The notes under the pieces are model-generated. The model was not told where the DNA came from. It worked only from the letters and a program-made list of their open reading frames with translations, and searched no databases. Position numbers and translations under genes: made by a program. From NCBI GenBank assembly GCA_035489715.1, contig DATHAP010000207.1, forward strand, positions 1 through 37,981: a stretch of 37,981 nt of DNA. The letters run 5' to 3'. This DNA is from Actinomycetes bacterium (lineage in GTDB: Bacteria; Actinomycetota; Actinomycetes; JACCUZ01). This document shows positions 8,383 through 16,801 of the stretch, piece after piece (position 1 is the first letter of the stretch; every line of letters starts with the position of its first letter).

Positions 8383-9258
8383 CTAGAGCGCCAGCCCGCG
8401 CAGGTGGTCCACGCTGGCGCGGACGTCCCCGGCGGCACGGTCGCCGTCCGCCTCGGAGCCCAGGACAGTGTCCTGCTCCATGACGTACCACCCGTCGTAG
8501 CCGGACCGCTCCAGGGTGGTGACGATCGCGGCGATGTCGACGTCGCCCTTGCCCAGCGGCCGGTACATGCCCGCGGCCACCGCTTCGGTGTACGTCGTCC
8601 TGCCGGACTGGACGCGCTCCGCCCAGGCCCGGTCGACGTCCTTGAGGTGCGCGTGCACGATGCGGTCGGTCGCCTGGGCCGCGAGGGCCGCCGGGTCGCT
8701 GCCGCCGATCAGCAGGTGGCCGGTGTCGAGGCACAGCGGGACCAACGATCCGTCGAGCACGCGGCTGACGTCGTCCCCGGTCTCCACCATGGTGCCGACG
8801 TGCGGGTGCAGGCAGGCCCGGACCCCGCGGCCGGCGGCGTGGTCGGCCAGCCGGTCCAGGTTGCCCAGCAGCCGCTCCCAGTCGGCGGCGTCCAGCTCGG
8901 GCCTCGCGTCGTAGCCGTCGGTGCCGCTCGCCGCGGCCAGCACGAGGACACCAGCGCCGGCGGCCAGGAAGCCGTCCAGCGCCCGGTCGACCGCGGGCAG
9001 GGGGTCGTGCCCGACCTCGTGCAGGACGACCGGGACGAAGCCGCCCACTGCGGCCAGACCGTGCTCGGCCAGGGTCGCCGCCTTGGCCGCCGGGTCGTCG
9101 GGCAGGAAGCCGTCCGGTCCGAACTCGGTGGCCCGCAGCCCCACCTCACGCATCTCGGAGAGCACCCGGCCCGCGTCGAGCTGGTGGCCCCAGCCGGGCA
9201 CCTCGCAGACCCCCCACGAGATGGGGGCGCCGGCGACCCGGTCGAGCAGCGAGGTCAC
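8383..9258 (-). CDS. iolE: Inosose dehydratase-like TIM-barrel protein IolE
   Basis: IolE dehydrates 2-keto-myo-inositol to 3D-trihydroxycyclohexane-1,2-dione. The 291-residue product is a xylose-isomerase-like TIM barrel of the AP-endonuclease-2 superfamily. Features are GAPISWGVCEVPGWG at the N-terminus, EFGPDGFLP, and the metal-ligand-type segments HPHVGTMVE, LCLDTGHLLIGG and HAHLKDVD. The opening and the LDTGHLLIGGSDP segment favour IolE, although isomerases such as IolI or IolH share the fold. Start GTG 9258 overlaps the iolG stop by GTGA, so the dehydrogenase and dehydratase steps are translationally coupled. Confidence 0.9.
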   Translation of the reverse strand: MTSLLDRVAGAPISWGVCEVPGWGHQLDAGRVLSEMREVGLRATEFGPDGFLPDDPAAKAATLAEHGLAAVGGFVPVVLHEVGHDPLPAVDRALDGFLAAGAGVLVLAAASGTDGYDARPELDAADWERLLGNLDRLADHAAGRGVRACLHPHVGTMVETGDDVSRVLDGSLVPLCLDTGHLLIGGSDPAALAAQATDRIVHAHLKDVDRAWAERVQSGRTTYTEAVAAGMYRPLGKGDVDIAAIVTTLERSGYDGWYVMEQDTVLGSEADGDRAAGDVRASVDHLRGLAL

Positions 9259-10256
9259 CGGCGGACCTCGTCGAGAGGCACCGGCCGGTGCTTGGCGCGC
9301 GACAGCTCGCACGCCTCGGCGACGTAGAAGGCCTCCAGCGCGTCGGCGACGGTGCAGCTCGCCTGCTCGGCGCCCGCCACGATGCGGGTGAAGGCGGTCA
9401 GCTCGGCGACGTACGCATCGTGGAAGCGCTCCATGAACGCGGGGTACGGCGCCCCGCCGGGGAAGGTGACTCCGGGCTCGACGGACCGCAGCGGCAGCCG
9501 GTCGTCGAGCCCCACCGACAGGCTGTCCTCCGAGCCCAGCACCTCGAGCCGGACGTCGTAGCCGCGCGCGTTGTAGCGGGTCGCGGACACCAGGGCGAAC
9601 GCGCCGTCGTCGAGGGTCAGGACGACCGCCGCCGTGTCCACGTCGCCATGGTCGGCGAAGAACGCGGCACCCCGGTTGCCGCCCACGGCGTAGACCTCCT
9701 GGACCTCCTGGCCGCTCACCCAGCGCACCGAGTCGAAGTCGTGCACGCCGCAGTCGCGGAAGATGCCGCCGGAGTGCTCGACATAGTCCGCGGGCGGAGG
9801 GGCCGGGTCGAGCGTGCCCGATCGCATGGTGTGGACCCAGCCGAGCTCGCCCGCTGCCACGGCCTGCCGGGCGGCGACGTAGCCCGCGTCGAACCGGCGC
9901 TGGAAGCCGATCTGGACCTGGACGTCCGAGCCGGTCAGCTTGTCGAGGACCGCGAGCGTGCCGTCGACGTCGGCTGCGACCGGCTTCTCGCAGAAGGTGG
10001 GGACCCCCGCGTCGACCCCGGCGAGGATCAGCGGCGCGTGGGCGTCGGTCGCCGCCGCAACGACCAGCCCGTCGATGCCGGCCGTGAAGAGGCCGTCCGG
10101 GCTGGCGACGCTCTCGACGCCGAGCGACGCCGCGGCGGCCTCGGCCCGCCCGGGCACGGCGTCGGCCACCACCAGGGAGTCGACCTCGGGGATGGCCCGC
10201 AGCGTGCCGGCGTGGAAGGCACCGATCCGGCCGACGCCGGCGAGTCCGATGCGCAT
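9255..10256 (-). CDS. iolG: myo-Inositol 2-dehydrogenase IolG
   Basis: IolG oxidises myo-inositol to 2-keto-myo-inositol with NAD+, the entry step of the pathway. The 333-residue Gfo/Idh/MocA protein has an N-terminal Rossmann motif (IGLAGVGRIGAFHAG, residues 3-17), the CEKP motif with catalytic Lys91, GFQRRFD typical of inositol dehydrogenases, and the catalytic pair Asp168 and His172 in RDCGVHDFDS. The start is ATG 10256, after a GAGAGG sequence. It is the promoter-proximal gene of the leftward iol operon and diverges from the GntR regulator across 114 nt. Activity on other inositol isomers or glucose cannot be excluded from sequence. Confidence 0.93.
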   Translation of the reverse strand: MRIGLAGVGRIGAFHAGTLRAIPEVDSLVVADAVPGRAEAAAASLGVESVASPDGLFTAGIDGLVVAAATDAHAPLILAGVDAGVPTFCEKPVAADVDGTLAVLDKLTGSDVQVQIGFQRRFDAGYVAARQAVAAGELGWVHTMRSGTLDPAPPPADYVEHSGGIFRDCGVHDFDSVRWVSGQEVQEVYAVGGNRGAAFFADHGDVDTAAVVLTLDDGAFALVSATRYNARGYDVRLEVLGSEDSLSVGLDDRLPLRSVEPGVTFPGGAPYPAFMERFHDAYVAELTAFTRIVAGAEQASCTVADALEAFYVAEACELSRAKHRPVPLDEVRR

Positions 10257-10300
10257 GCGGTGACCTCTCGGGGACGTGGGGCGGCGACGGCTGCGGATGG

Positions 10301-10329
10301 ATCGTTCCGCGCCGGCGACCCGCTGTCAA
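10301..10329 (-). promoter_or_regulatory. Candidate promoter of the iol operon
   Basis: On the minus strand a consensus -35 TTGACA (10329-10324) is followed after 17 nt by AACGAT (10306-10301), a moderate -10. It lies in the iolG-regulator intergenic space beside the operator-like palindrome, with a leader of roughly 40 nt to iolG. Confidence 0.45.
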
Positions 10330-10334
10330 TGATT

Positions 10335-10347
10335 AGACATGATGTCT
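10335..10347. promoter_or_regulatory. Operator-like palindrome between iolG and its regulator
   Basis: AGACAT-G-ATGTCT is a perfect 6-bp inverted repeat around one central base. An imperfect TGTC-N8-GACA (10324-10339) overlaps it on the iolG side and includes the -35 TTGACA. The site sits in an unusually AT-rich patch and is the natural candidate target of the divergent GntR-family protein. Confidence 0.55.
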
Positions 10348-10348
10348 T

Positions 10349-10354
10349 TACATA
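10349..10354 (+). promoter_or_regulatory. Possible -10 element for the GntR-family gene
   Basis: TACATA lies immediately downstream of the palindrome and 16 nt before the first ATG of the regulator gene. No good -35 is seen. Its position would let a bound regulator repress its own gene; this is inference. Confidence 0.3.
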
Positions 10355-10370
10355 GTGCCCGCTCTGCGAG

Positions 10371-11153
10371 ATGCTCCGCGGCATGGCCACGCCGACCCTC
10401 CCCCGGGACCGCGGCGGCGCACCGCTCGCCCTCGACCTCGACCGGTCCAGCCCGGTGCCGCTGTGGTTCCAGGCGGCGCAGCAGCTCGAGGCGGCGATCG
10501 ACCGGGGCGACCTGCGGCCGGGGCAGCGGCTGGACAACGAGATCGAGCTCGCCGACCGGTTCGGCCTGTCCCGGCCCACCCTGCGCAAGGCCATCGAGCA
10601 GCTGGTCGGGCAGGGGCTCTTGGTGCGCAAACGCGGGGTCGGCACCCAGGTCGTGCAGAGCCAGGTGAAGCGCCCGGTCGAGCTGTCCTCGCTCTTCGAC
10701 GACCTGGCGAGCACGGGTAGGCGTCCCACGACCGCGGTGCTCTCCTGCCGCGAGGTGCCGGCCGACGAGGCCGTGGCCGCTGCGCTGGGCCTGCACGCGG
10801 GTGACCCGGTGCTGGCGGTCGAGCGGCTGCGGTCGGCGGACGGCGAGCCCCTGGCGATCCTGCGCAACTGGCTGCCGACCGACGTCGGCGAGCTCACGGC
10901 CGAACTCCTGATCGAGCACGGGCTCTACGCGCTGCTCCGCCGGTACGGCGTCCACCTGCGGATCGCCAACCAGCGGATCGGAGCTGCCGTCGCCGATGCC
11001 GGCCAGGCCCGGCTGCTGGGCAGCCGCAAGGGTGACCCGCTGATCACCATGGAGCGGGTGTCCTACGACGACACCGGCCGGCCGGTCGAGCTCGGTCGGC
11101 ACCGCTATCGGGCCGACGCCTACAGCTTCGAGATCACCGTCGTCGGCAGGTGA
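10371..11153 (+). CDS. GntR-family (HutC/UTRA) regulator of the iol operon
   Basis: The 260-residue protein has an N-terminal winged helix (about 28-95, with PVPLWFQAAQQLEAAI, the recognition region LADRFGLSRPTLRKAIEQL and the wing GLLVRKRGVGTQV). A C-terminal UTRA ligand-binding domain follows (about 110-255), ending in the typical YRADAYSFEI strand. HutC-type regulators bind small metabolites there and release DNA. Its divergent position next to iolG and the palindrome between them suggest it represses the inositol genes and itself; the inducer is unknown. It is analogous to, but not demonstrably the same as, IolR of corynebacteria. Neither ATG 10371 nor ATG 10383 has a clear Shine-Dalgarno sequence, so the start is uncertain by four codons. 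Confidence 0.88.
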   Translation: MLRGMATPTLPRDRGGAPLALDLDRSSPVPLWFQAAQQLEAAIDRGDLRPGQRLDNEIELADRFGLSRPTLRKAIEQLVGQGLLVRKRGVGTQVVQSQVKRPVELSSLFDDLASTGRRPTTAVLSCREVPADEAVAAALGLHAGDPVLAVERLRSADGEPLAILRNWLPTDVGELTAELLIEHGLYALLRRYGVHLRIANQRIGAAVADAGQARLLGSRKGDPLITMERVSYDDTGRPVELGRHRYRADAYSFEITVVGR

Positions 11154-11163
11154 GTTCAGCCGC

Positions 11164-11190
11164 CAGTGCTGCATCTCGAGTCAGGCACTG
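11164..11190 (+). terminator. Weak stem-loop after the regulator gene
   Basis: CAGTGC (11164-11169) and GCACTG (11185-11190) form a 6-bp stem with a 15-nt loop starting 10 nt past the stop. There is no T-tract. The rest of the gap to 11401 shows no convincing gene or RNA. Confidence 0.28.
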
Positions 11191-11401
11191 CCCCAAGCGA
11201 CGCGGAGAAACGGCGACAGGCCGTTCGGGCGGCGGAGGCCTGCAGCGCCAACTCGGTGTGGGGCAGGTTTCCGCGGAAACGCGCGGGCGCACCTGAACGG
11301 CAGGTACACGTCAAGCCCAGACATCGGACGCTTGCATCGTTATGCAGTAGGCGGGCCGCTCGGTCACCGGCAGACGCTGATCCGCCGTGTGCCCCGCTGT
11401 C

Positions 11402-12322
11402 CTAGTTCGCGAGGAGGGTGGCCGTGTCCATGAAGGTCGCTGACTCGCGAGCGTGGCCGAACCAACGGAGGTAAAGGCCGGTCGTGACGCGCTCGACGAA
11501 ACCCCATCGCCACACGCGCTCGGGATCGACGTTCGCGGGCTCGGCCAAGCGGCGACATTCCTCACGCAGCATGGGGCGTGCCGCGCCGGGCTGGAACGCC
11601 TCGGCATCCGCGATCTCCCGGCACGCGTCCCGCATGACCACCCCGAGGTCATAGGCGCGCTCGCCGACGAATCCGTCCGGGTCGATCAGTGCCCAGCCTT
11701 CTCCGCGGCGGAGCACATTTCCGGCGTGCGGGTCACCGTGACACACCACCTCCGCCATCTCAGACGCCGCCAACTCCTTGGCGTACTCGGTCGCGACGAT
11801 GAGCACGTCCTCATGCTGGCTCCCGTAGCGCGGACCCAGATCGGCCAGGATGGCCAACAGATCCGATGCTTTGCTCTGGAACGGATGACCACAGGTCAGT
11901 GGCACTCGCCAGGCCTCCCGCAGCAAGGGCACGAGTACCTGGCCCTGGCCGCCCAGCGTGGACGACTCGTTCCCGAGATCGTGGCCAAGTCGCTCAAGGA
12001 GCAGGGCGCCACGGTCGGCTTCCCACGCCAGGATCCTCGCGTAGCCGTGACCCCCTCCAGCTCGCAAGACGCGCACGGATACGTCTAGGGCCCCCGTTTC
12101 CGCGATCTTGAGGACGGCCGCCGAGCCATCAGCGCGCCTCACCGCCAAGGGGGGCGTACCCGCTCCGCCCTGGAGCCAACGCTCGACCGTCAAGCCCCAC
12201 TCCTGGCACACGCTCCGCACCACCGCACGGAAGTGCTCAACGGACGCCGAGAGGTCCCGATCGGAGACACTCCGCCTCCGCTCGGCCTCTGTCACAGCGT
12301 GATCGATCGGGTCCCGGGTCAC
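11402..12322 (-). CDS. APH(6)-like aminoglycoside/hydroxyurea phosphotransferase
   Basis: The 306-residue protein has the kinase-like fold of the streptomycin 6-phosphotransferase family. It shows the ATP-lobe segment AAVLKIAE, then LLLERLGHDL, the catalytic loop CHGDPHAGNVLR (His195, Asp197, Asn202) and the metal-binding Asp214 in ALIDPDGFVGERAYDLG. The last is the APH(6) form (IDP-x-G-x-x-GE-x-AYD) of the usual DxG motif. It may phosphorylate an aminoglycoside, hydroxyurea or another small metabolite; resistance cannot be claimed from sequence. Start GTG 12322 fits a leaderless transcript. The gene lies alone between the iol regulator and rel, a position not part of the conserved neighbourhood, which suggests acquisition. 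Confidence 0.82.
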   Translation of the reverse strand: MTRDPIDHAVTEAERRRSVSDRDLSASVEHFRAVVRSVCQEWGLTVERWLQGGAGTPPLAVRRADGSAAVLKIAETGALDVSVRVLRAGGGHGYARILAWEADRGALLLERLGHDLGNESSTLGGQGQVLVPLLREAWRVPLTCGHPFQSKASDLLAILADLGPRYGSQHEDVLIVATEYAKELAASEMAEVVCHGDPHAGNVLRRGEGWALIDPDGFVGERAYDLGVVMRDACREIADAEAFQPGAARPMLREECRRLAEPANVDPERVWRWGFVERVTTGLYLRWFGHARESATFMDTATLLAN

Positions 12323-12329
12323 TCGAGCA

Positions 12330-12335
12330 ACCGTA
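12330..12335 (-). promoter_or_regulatory. Possible -10 of the APH-like gene
   Basis: On the minus strand TACGGT lies exactly 7 nt before GTG 12322, the spacing expected if transcription begins at the start codon (leaderless mRNA). No -35 is recognisable. The remaining gap 12336-12606 shows no gene that I can support. Confidence 0.3.
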
Positions 12336-12606
12336 CCGAGGACGTCTTCTGTGGCGGACTGCCCGCGCGACCGGTTGTGGCCGATCGGTCCGGTGGGAGC
12401 GGCATCTCCGCGCGGCCGTGCTGGTGATGCCACAGCACTCCACCAAGATCGTCCCACGACACCACAGTGCGACGGCGGTGCCTCGACAGTGCCTGAACGC
12501 CGCGCTTGGTGTCTCCGGTGTGCGTGCCGTTGACAGGGCCACTGTGGTGGCGGGGGACGCTCTCGGAGCCAGGCGGTCAGCCCGCAGGGCTCGGAGTGCG
12601 ATTCGC

Positions 12607-14985
12607 TCAGGCCTTCCCGCTGGTGACCCGGTAGACGTCGAAGACGCCGTCGACCCCGCGCACCGCCCGCAGCACGTGGCCGAGGTGCTTGGGGTCGCCC
12701 ATCTCGAAGGTGAAGCGGGAGATCGCCACCCGGTCCCGGGTGGTGGTCACCGAGGCGCACAGGATGTTGACGTGCTGGTCGGACAACACCCGGGTGACGT
12801 CGGAGAGCAGCCGGGACCGGTCCAGCGCCTCGACCTGGATGGCGACCAGGAAGACCGACGACGCGGACGGCGCCCACTCCACCTCGACCATCCGGTCGGC
12901 CTGGTTGGCCAGCGCGACCGCGTTGACGCAGTCCTGACGGTGGACGGACACGCCGCTCCCCCGGGTCACGAACCCGACGATGCCGTCACCCGGGACCGGC
13001 GTGCAGCAGCGGGCCAGCTTGACCCAGACGTCGGACGCGCCCTTCACGACCACTCCGGGGTCCTTGGAGGTCCGCGGCCGGCGGGTCGTGACGCCGGGCG
13101 TGGTGACCTCGGCCAGGTCCTCGGTCGCGCCGTCCTCGCCACCCAGCGACTCGACGAGCTTGCCGACGATCGACTGGGCCGACACGTGGTTGTCGCCGAC
13201 CGCGGCGTAGAGGGCGGAGATGTCCGGGTAGCGGAGGTCGTGGGCCAGCGTCGTCAGCGTCTCGGACGTGAGCAGCCGCTGCACCGGGAGGTTCTGCTTG
13301 CGCATCGCCTTGGCGATCGCGTCGCGGCCGTGCTCGATGGCCTCCTCGCGCCGCTCCTTGGAGAACCACGACCGGATCTTGTTGCGCGCCCGCGGGCTCT
13401 TGACGAAGGTCAGCCAGTCGCGGCTGGGACCGGCACCCTGCGCCTTGGACGTGAACACCTCGACCAGGTCGCCGTTGTCGAGCGTGCTCTCCAGCGGCAC
13501 CAGCCGGCCGTTGACCCGGGCGCCGATCGTGCGGTGCCCGACCTCGGTGTGCACGGCGTAGGCGAAGTCGACCGGCGTCGCGCCTGCGGGCAGCGCGATC
13601 ACGTCACCCTTGGGCGTGAAGACGAAGACCTCGGCCGACTTGAGGTCGAAGCGCAGGCTCTCGAGGAACTCCCCCGGGTCCTCGGTCTCCTTCTGCCAGT
13701 CCAGGAGCTGGCGCAGCCATGCCATGTCGTTGGCAGCGGTGTCGGCGGAGACCCCGTCGGCGGCGCGCACGCCGCGCGGGGGCTCGGCCGCGGTCGCCCC
13801 CGGGTCCTCCTTGTACTTCCAGTGCGCCGCCACGCCGTACTCCGCGCGCCGGTGCATCGCGAAAGTACGGATCTGCAGCTCGACCGGCTTGCCCTCGGGA
13901 CCGATCACCGTCGTGTGCAGCGACTGGTACATGTTGAACTTGGGCATCGCGATGTAGTCCTTGAACCGGCCGGGGACCGGGTTCCACCGCGCGTGGATCG
14001 TGCCGAGGGCGGCGTAGCAGTCGCGGACCGAGTCGACGAGGACCCGGATGCCCACCAGGTCGTAGATGTCGGCGAAGTCGCGGCCGCGCACGATCATCTT
14101 CTGGTAGATCGAGTAGTAGTGCTTGGGCCGTCCGGTGACCTGGGCCCGGATCTTGGCGCCCTTGAGGTCGGCCGTCACGTGGTCGATGACGCTGCCGAGG
14201 TAGTCGCTGCGGCTCGGCGCCCGGTCGGTGACCAGGCGGACGATCTCGTCGTAGACCTTCGGATAGAGCGTCGCGAACGACAGGTCCTCGAGCTCCCACT
14301 TGATGGTGTTCATGCCCAGGCGGTGGGCCAGTGGGGCGAAGATCTCGAGGCACTCGCGGGCCTTCTGCTCCTGCTTCTCCTGGCGCAGGTAGCGGATGGT
14401 GCGCATGTTGTGCAGCCGGTCGGCGAGCTTGATGACGAGCACCCGGATGTCCCGGGCCATCGCGACGACCATCTTGCGCACGGTCTCGGCCTGCGCCGAC
14501 TCGCCGTACTTGACCTTGTCCAGCTTGGTCACGCCGTCGACGAGGTCGGCGATCTCGTCGCCGAACTCGGCGCGCAGCTCGCTGAGCTTGTAGTCGGTGT
14601 CCTCGACCGTGTCGTGCAGCAAGGCGGCGCACAGCGTGGGCGGGGTCATCCCGAGCTCGGCCAGGATCGTGGTGACGGCCAGCGGGTGGGTGATGAAGGG
14701 GTCACCGCTCTTGCGCAGCTGCCCGCGGTGGTGCAGCTCAGCCACCTCGTAGGCCCGCTCGATAGTCCGCAGGTCGGCCTTGGGGTGGGTCTGGCGGACG
14801 ACCCGGAACAGCGGCTCGAGCACCGGGTTGCCGATCGGCCGCTGGGCACCCAGCCGGGCCAGCCGGGCACGCACCCGCCGCGACGGAGGTGCGGTCGCCG
14901 TCAGCCCCGGCGCAGGCGCGCCCGACACGTCGTCCGGCGTACCCGTCTCCAGGTCGACCGGACTCGGCGTGGGGGCGTCGGCCAC
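12607..14985 (-). CDS. rel: Bifunctional (p)ppGpp synthetase/hydrolase Rel
   Basis: Rel makes and degrades the alarmone (p)ppGpp, controlling the stringent response; it binds the ribosome and uncharged tRNA. The 792-residue protein has all long-RSH parts. There is a disordered N-terminal 45 residues, then an HD hydrolase domain with intact His124-Asp125 in [11 protein letters not shown] and [11 protein letters not shown]. The synthetase domain carries [10 protein letters not shown] and [14 protein letters not shown] (about 305-365). A TGS domain ([24 protein letters not shown]) and a C-terminal ACT domain complete it. Both catalytic domains look active, as in actinobacterial Rel. Start GTG 14985 has an AGGAG site 7 nt upstream. 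It follows apt on the same strand, with about 75 nt between. Confidence 0.96.
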   Translation of the reverse strand: MADAPTPSPVDLETGTPDDVSGAPAPGLTATAPPSRRVRARLARLGAQRPIGNPVLEPLFRVVRQTHPKADLRTIERAYEVAELHHRGQLRKSGDPFITHPLAVTTILAELGMTPPTLCAALLHDTVEDTDYKLSELRAEFGDEIADLVDGVTKLDKVKYGESAQAETVRKMVVAMARDIRVLVIKLADRLHNMRTIRYLRQEKQEQKARECLEIFAPLAHRLGMNTIKWELEDLSFATLYPKVYDEIVRLVTDRAPSRSDYLGSVIDHVTADLKGAKIRAQVTGRPKHYYSIYQKMIVRGRDFADIYDLVGIRVLVDSVRDCYAALGTIHARWNPVPGRFKDYIAMPKFNMYQSLHTTVIGPEGKPVELQIRTFAMHRRAEYGVAAHWKYKEDPGATAAEPPRGVRAADGVSADTAANDMAWLRQLLDWQKETEDPGEFLESLRFDLKSAEVFVFTPKGDVIALPAGATPVDFAYAVHTEVGHRTIGARVNGRLVPLESTLDNGDLVEVFTSKAQGAGPSRDWLTFVKSPRARNKIRSWFSKERREEAIEHGRDAIAKAMRKQNLPVQRLLTSETLTTLAHDLRYPDISALYAAVGDNHVSAQSIVGKLVESLGGEDGATEDLAEVTTPGVTTRRPRTSKDPGVVVKGASDVWVKLARCCTPVPGDGIVGFVTRGSGVSVHRQDCVNAVALANQADRMVEVEWAPSASSVFLVAIQVEALDRSRLLSDVTRVLSDQHVNILCASVTTTRDRVAISRFTFEMGDPKHLGHVLRAVRGVDGVFDVYRVTSGKA

Positions 14986-15059
14986 GAGCCGCTCCTGCTG
15001 GTCGAAGGTGCTTCCACGAGTCTAGGCCCGCGGGGTCGCCGCCCGCAGGACGTCGGAGG

Positions 15060-15614
15060 TCAGACGCGGAGCAGCACGTGCGGGTCGGCGATGCCCGCCT
15101 CGGCCAGCGCGTCGCGGCCGGCCAGGAAGCCGAGCTCCATGAGCACCGCCACCCCGACGACCTCGCCGCCGCAGCGGCGGACCAGCTCGACGGTGGCCGC
15201 GGCCGTGCCGCCGGTCGCCAGGACGTCGTCGACGACGAGGACGCGCGCCCCGGCCAGGAACGCGTCGGAGGTCACCTCCAGGACGGCGGAACCGTACTCG
15301 AGGTCGTACGTCGCCGAGACGGTCTGGCCGGGCAGCTTCCCCTTCTTCCGCACCGGCACGAAGCCCGCGCCGAGCTCCAGGGCGACCGGGGCCCCGAGCA
15401 CGAACCCGCGGGCCTCGATCCCGGCCACCGTGTCGACCGCCGCCCCGCGGAACGGGTCGGCGAGCCCGTCCACCGCCTCGGTGAACGAGGTGTGATCGGC
15501 CAGCAGCGGCGTGATGTCCTTGAAGACGATGCCCGGCTTGGGGAAGTCCGCGACGTCGCGGACCCTCGCGAGCAGGCGCGCTGCCCGCTCTACCTGCTCG
15601 GCGTCGGCCGTCAC
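15060..15614 (-). CDS. apt: Adenine phosphoribosyltransferase
   Basis: Apt converts adenine and PRPP to AMP in purine salvage. The 184-residue protein has the family's N-terminal DFPKPGIVFKDITPLL segment, GIEARGFVLGAPVA, and the PRPP-binding loop VLVVDDVLATGGTA at about 125-138. Start GTG 15614 overlaps the secF stop by GTGA, so translation is coupled to the Sec genes; rel follows downstream. The secDF-apt-rel order is a conserved actinobacterial arrangement. Confidence 0.95.
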   Translation of the reverse strand: MTADAEQVERAARLLARVRDVADFPKPGIVFKDITPLLADHTSFTEAVDGLADPFRGAAVDTVAGIEARGFVLGAPVALELGAGFVPVRKKGKLPGQTVSATYDLEYGSAVLEVTSDAFLAGARVLVVDDVLATGGTAAATVELVRRCGGEVVGVAVLMELGFLAGRDALAEAGIADPHVLLRV

Positions 15615-16801
15615 CGCTTCTTCTTGCCGGACCTGTTGCGGCCGCCGCTCTTGCGCTGCTGCGGACGTGGACGCGACGCCGGGCGCCGGTCGCTCGGGCG
15701 CGGCCGGGCCGCCGTGGCCGCGCTGGTCGCGCCCACCGGCTCCGCATCCTCATCGGCTACCTCGTCGTCGACGTCCGCGTCGGACGTGGCCGCGGCAGCC
15801 CCGCGCGACGCGCTGGGCGGGCCGCCGGTCGTCGCGGCCTTGCCCTGGCGCGCGGCGACCCGCTTGGCGAGCGCCTGCATCGCCGGCTCGCGTTCCTTGA
15901 ACCCCGCGAGCAGGGCGGGGGCGACGAACACCGAGGAGTAGGCACCGACAGCGACACCGATGAAGAGGGCCAGCGAGAGGTCCTTGAGCGGGCCGGCGCC
16001 GAGCAGCACCACGCCGGCGAAGAGGATCGCCGCGATCGGGAGGAGCGCGATGATCGAGGTGTTGATGGACCGCACCAGGGTCTGGTTGACGGCCAGGTTC
16101 ACCGCGCCGCTGTAGGTCATCCGGCTGCCGCCGGCCAGGCCGGCGGTGTTCTCGCGGACCTTGTCGAAGACGACGACGGTGTCGTAGAGCGAGTATCCGA
16201 GGATGGTCAGGAAGCCGATGACTGTCGCCGGTGTGACCTCGAAGCCGACCAGCGAGTAGAGACCTGCCGTGATCAGGAGGTCGTGCAGCAGCGCGATCAT
16301 CGCGGCGACGGCCATCTTCCACTCGAAGTACAGCGAGAGGAAGATGACGATGCCGATCAGGAAGAACACGAGCGCCCGCAGGGCCTTGGTGGAGATGTCC
16401 CTGCCCCAGCTGGGCCCGATGAACTGCGTGCTCACGTCGTCGCGCGCGACGTCGAACCGCTCGGCGAGGGCGGTCTGCACCTCCTCGAGCTCTGCGCTGG
16501 TGAGCGTCTCGGTCTGGGCCCGGACCGTGTTGTTGCCGACGCGCTGCACGACGATCTCGCCGCCCACGACGTCGCCGACGGTGTCCCGCACCGACTCCTC
16601 GTTCGCCGACGGCGCGGCGACCCGGAACTCCGCGCCGCCCCGGAACTCGATGCCCAGCGTGAGGCCTCGGACCAGCAGCGACACGACAGAGATGACGATC
16701 AGGACGAGCGAGACGGTGTACCAGAGCTTGCGGTGCCCGATGAAGTCGTAGGAGACCTCGCCGCGGTACAGCCGCGCACCGAGACTGCCCACACGGCTCA
16801 T
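15611..16801 (-). CDS. secF: Protein translocase subunit SecF
   Basis: SecF pairs with SecD to drive late steps of Sec-dependent export using the proton motive force. The 396-residue protein shows a first membrane helix (about 26-45), the IEFRGGAEF motif (51-59) and the P4-type periplasmic domain. A bundle of five helices follows, with the conserved GYSLYDTVVVFDKVREN segment (202-218). The C-terminus from about 325 is an extra hydrophilic tail, first acidic (DADVDDEVADEDAE) and then strongly basic (PRPQQRKSGGRNRSGKKKR), longer than in classical SecF. It starts at ATG 16801 and overlaps secD by ATGA. Confidence 0.95.
   Translation of the reverse strand: MSRVGSLGARLYRGEVSYDFIGHRKLWYTVSLVLIVISVVSLLVRGLTLGIEFRGGAEFRVAAPSANEESVRDTVGDVVGGEIVVQRVGNNTVRAQTETLTSAELEEVQTALAERFDVARDDVSTQFIGPSWGRDISTKALRALVFFLIGIVIFLSLYFEWKMAVAAMIALLHDLLITAGLYSLVGFEVTPATVIGFLTILGYSLYDTVVVFDKVRENTAGLAGGSRMTYSGAVNLAVNQTLVRSINTSIIALLPIAAILFAGVVLLGAGPLKDLSLALFIGVAVGAYSSVFVAPALLAGFKEREPAMQALAKRVAARQGKAATTGGPPSASRGAAAATSDADVDDEVADEDAEPVGATSAATAARPRPSDRRPASRPRPQQRKSGGRNRSGKKKR

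Noticed and set aside
11166-11405. 79-codon plus-strand frame after the iol regulator
   Set aside because: No ribosome-binding site, no recognisable domain and an unbiased composition; the region is better called intergenic.
12418-15495. Very long open frame on the plus strand opposite rel and apt
   Set aside because: It lies antisense to clearly conserved genes, has no domain, is rich in Arg, Asp and Val as expected for a GC-rich shadow frame, and has no ribosome-binding site.
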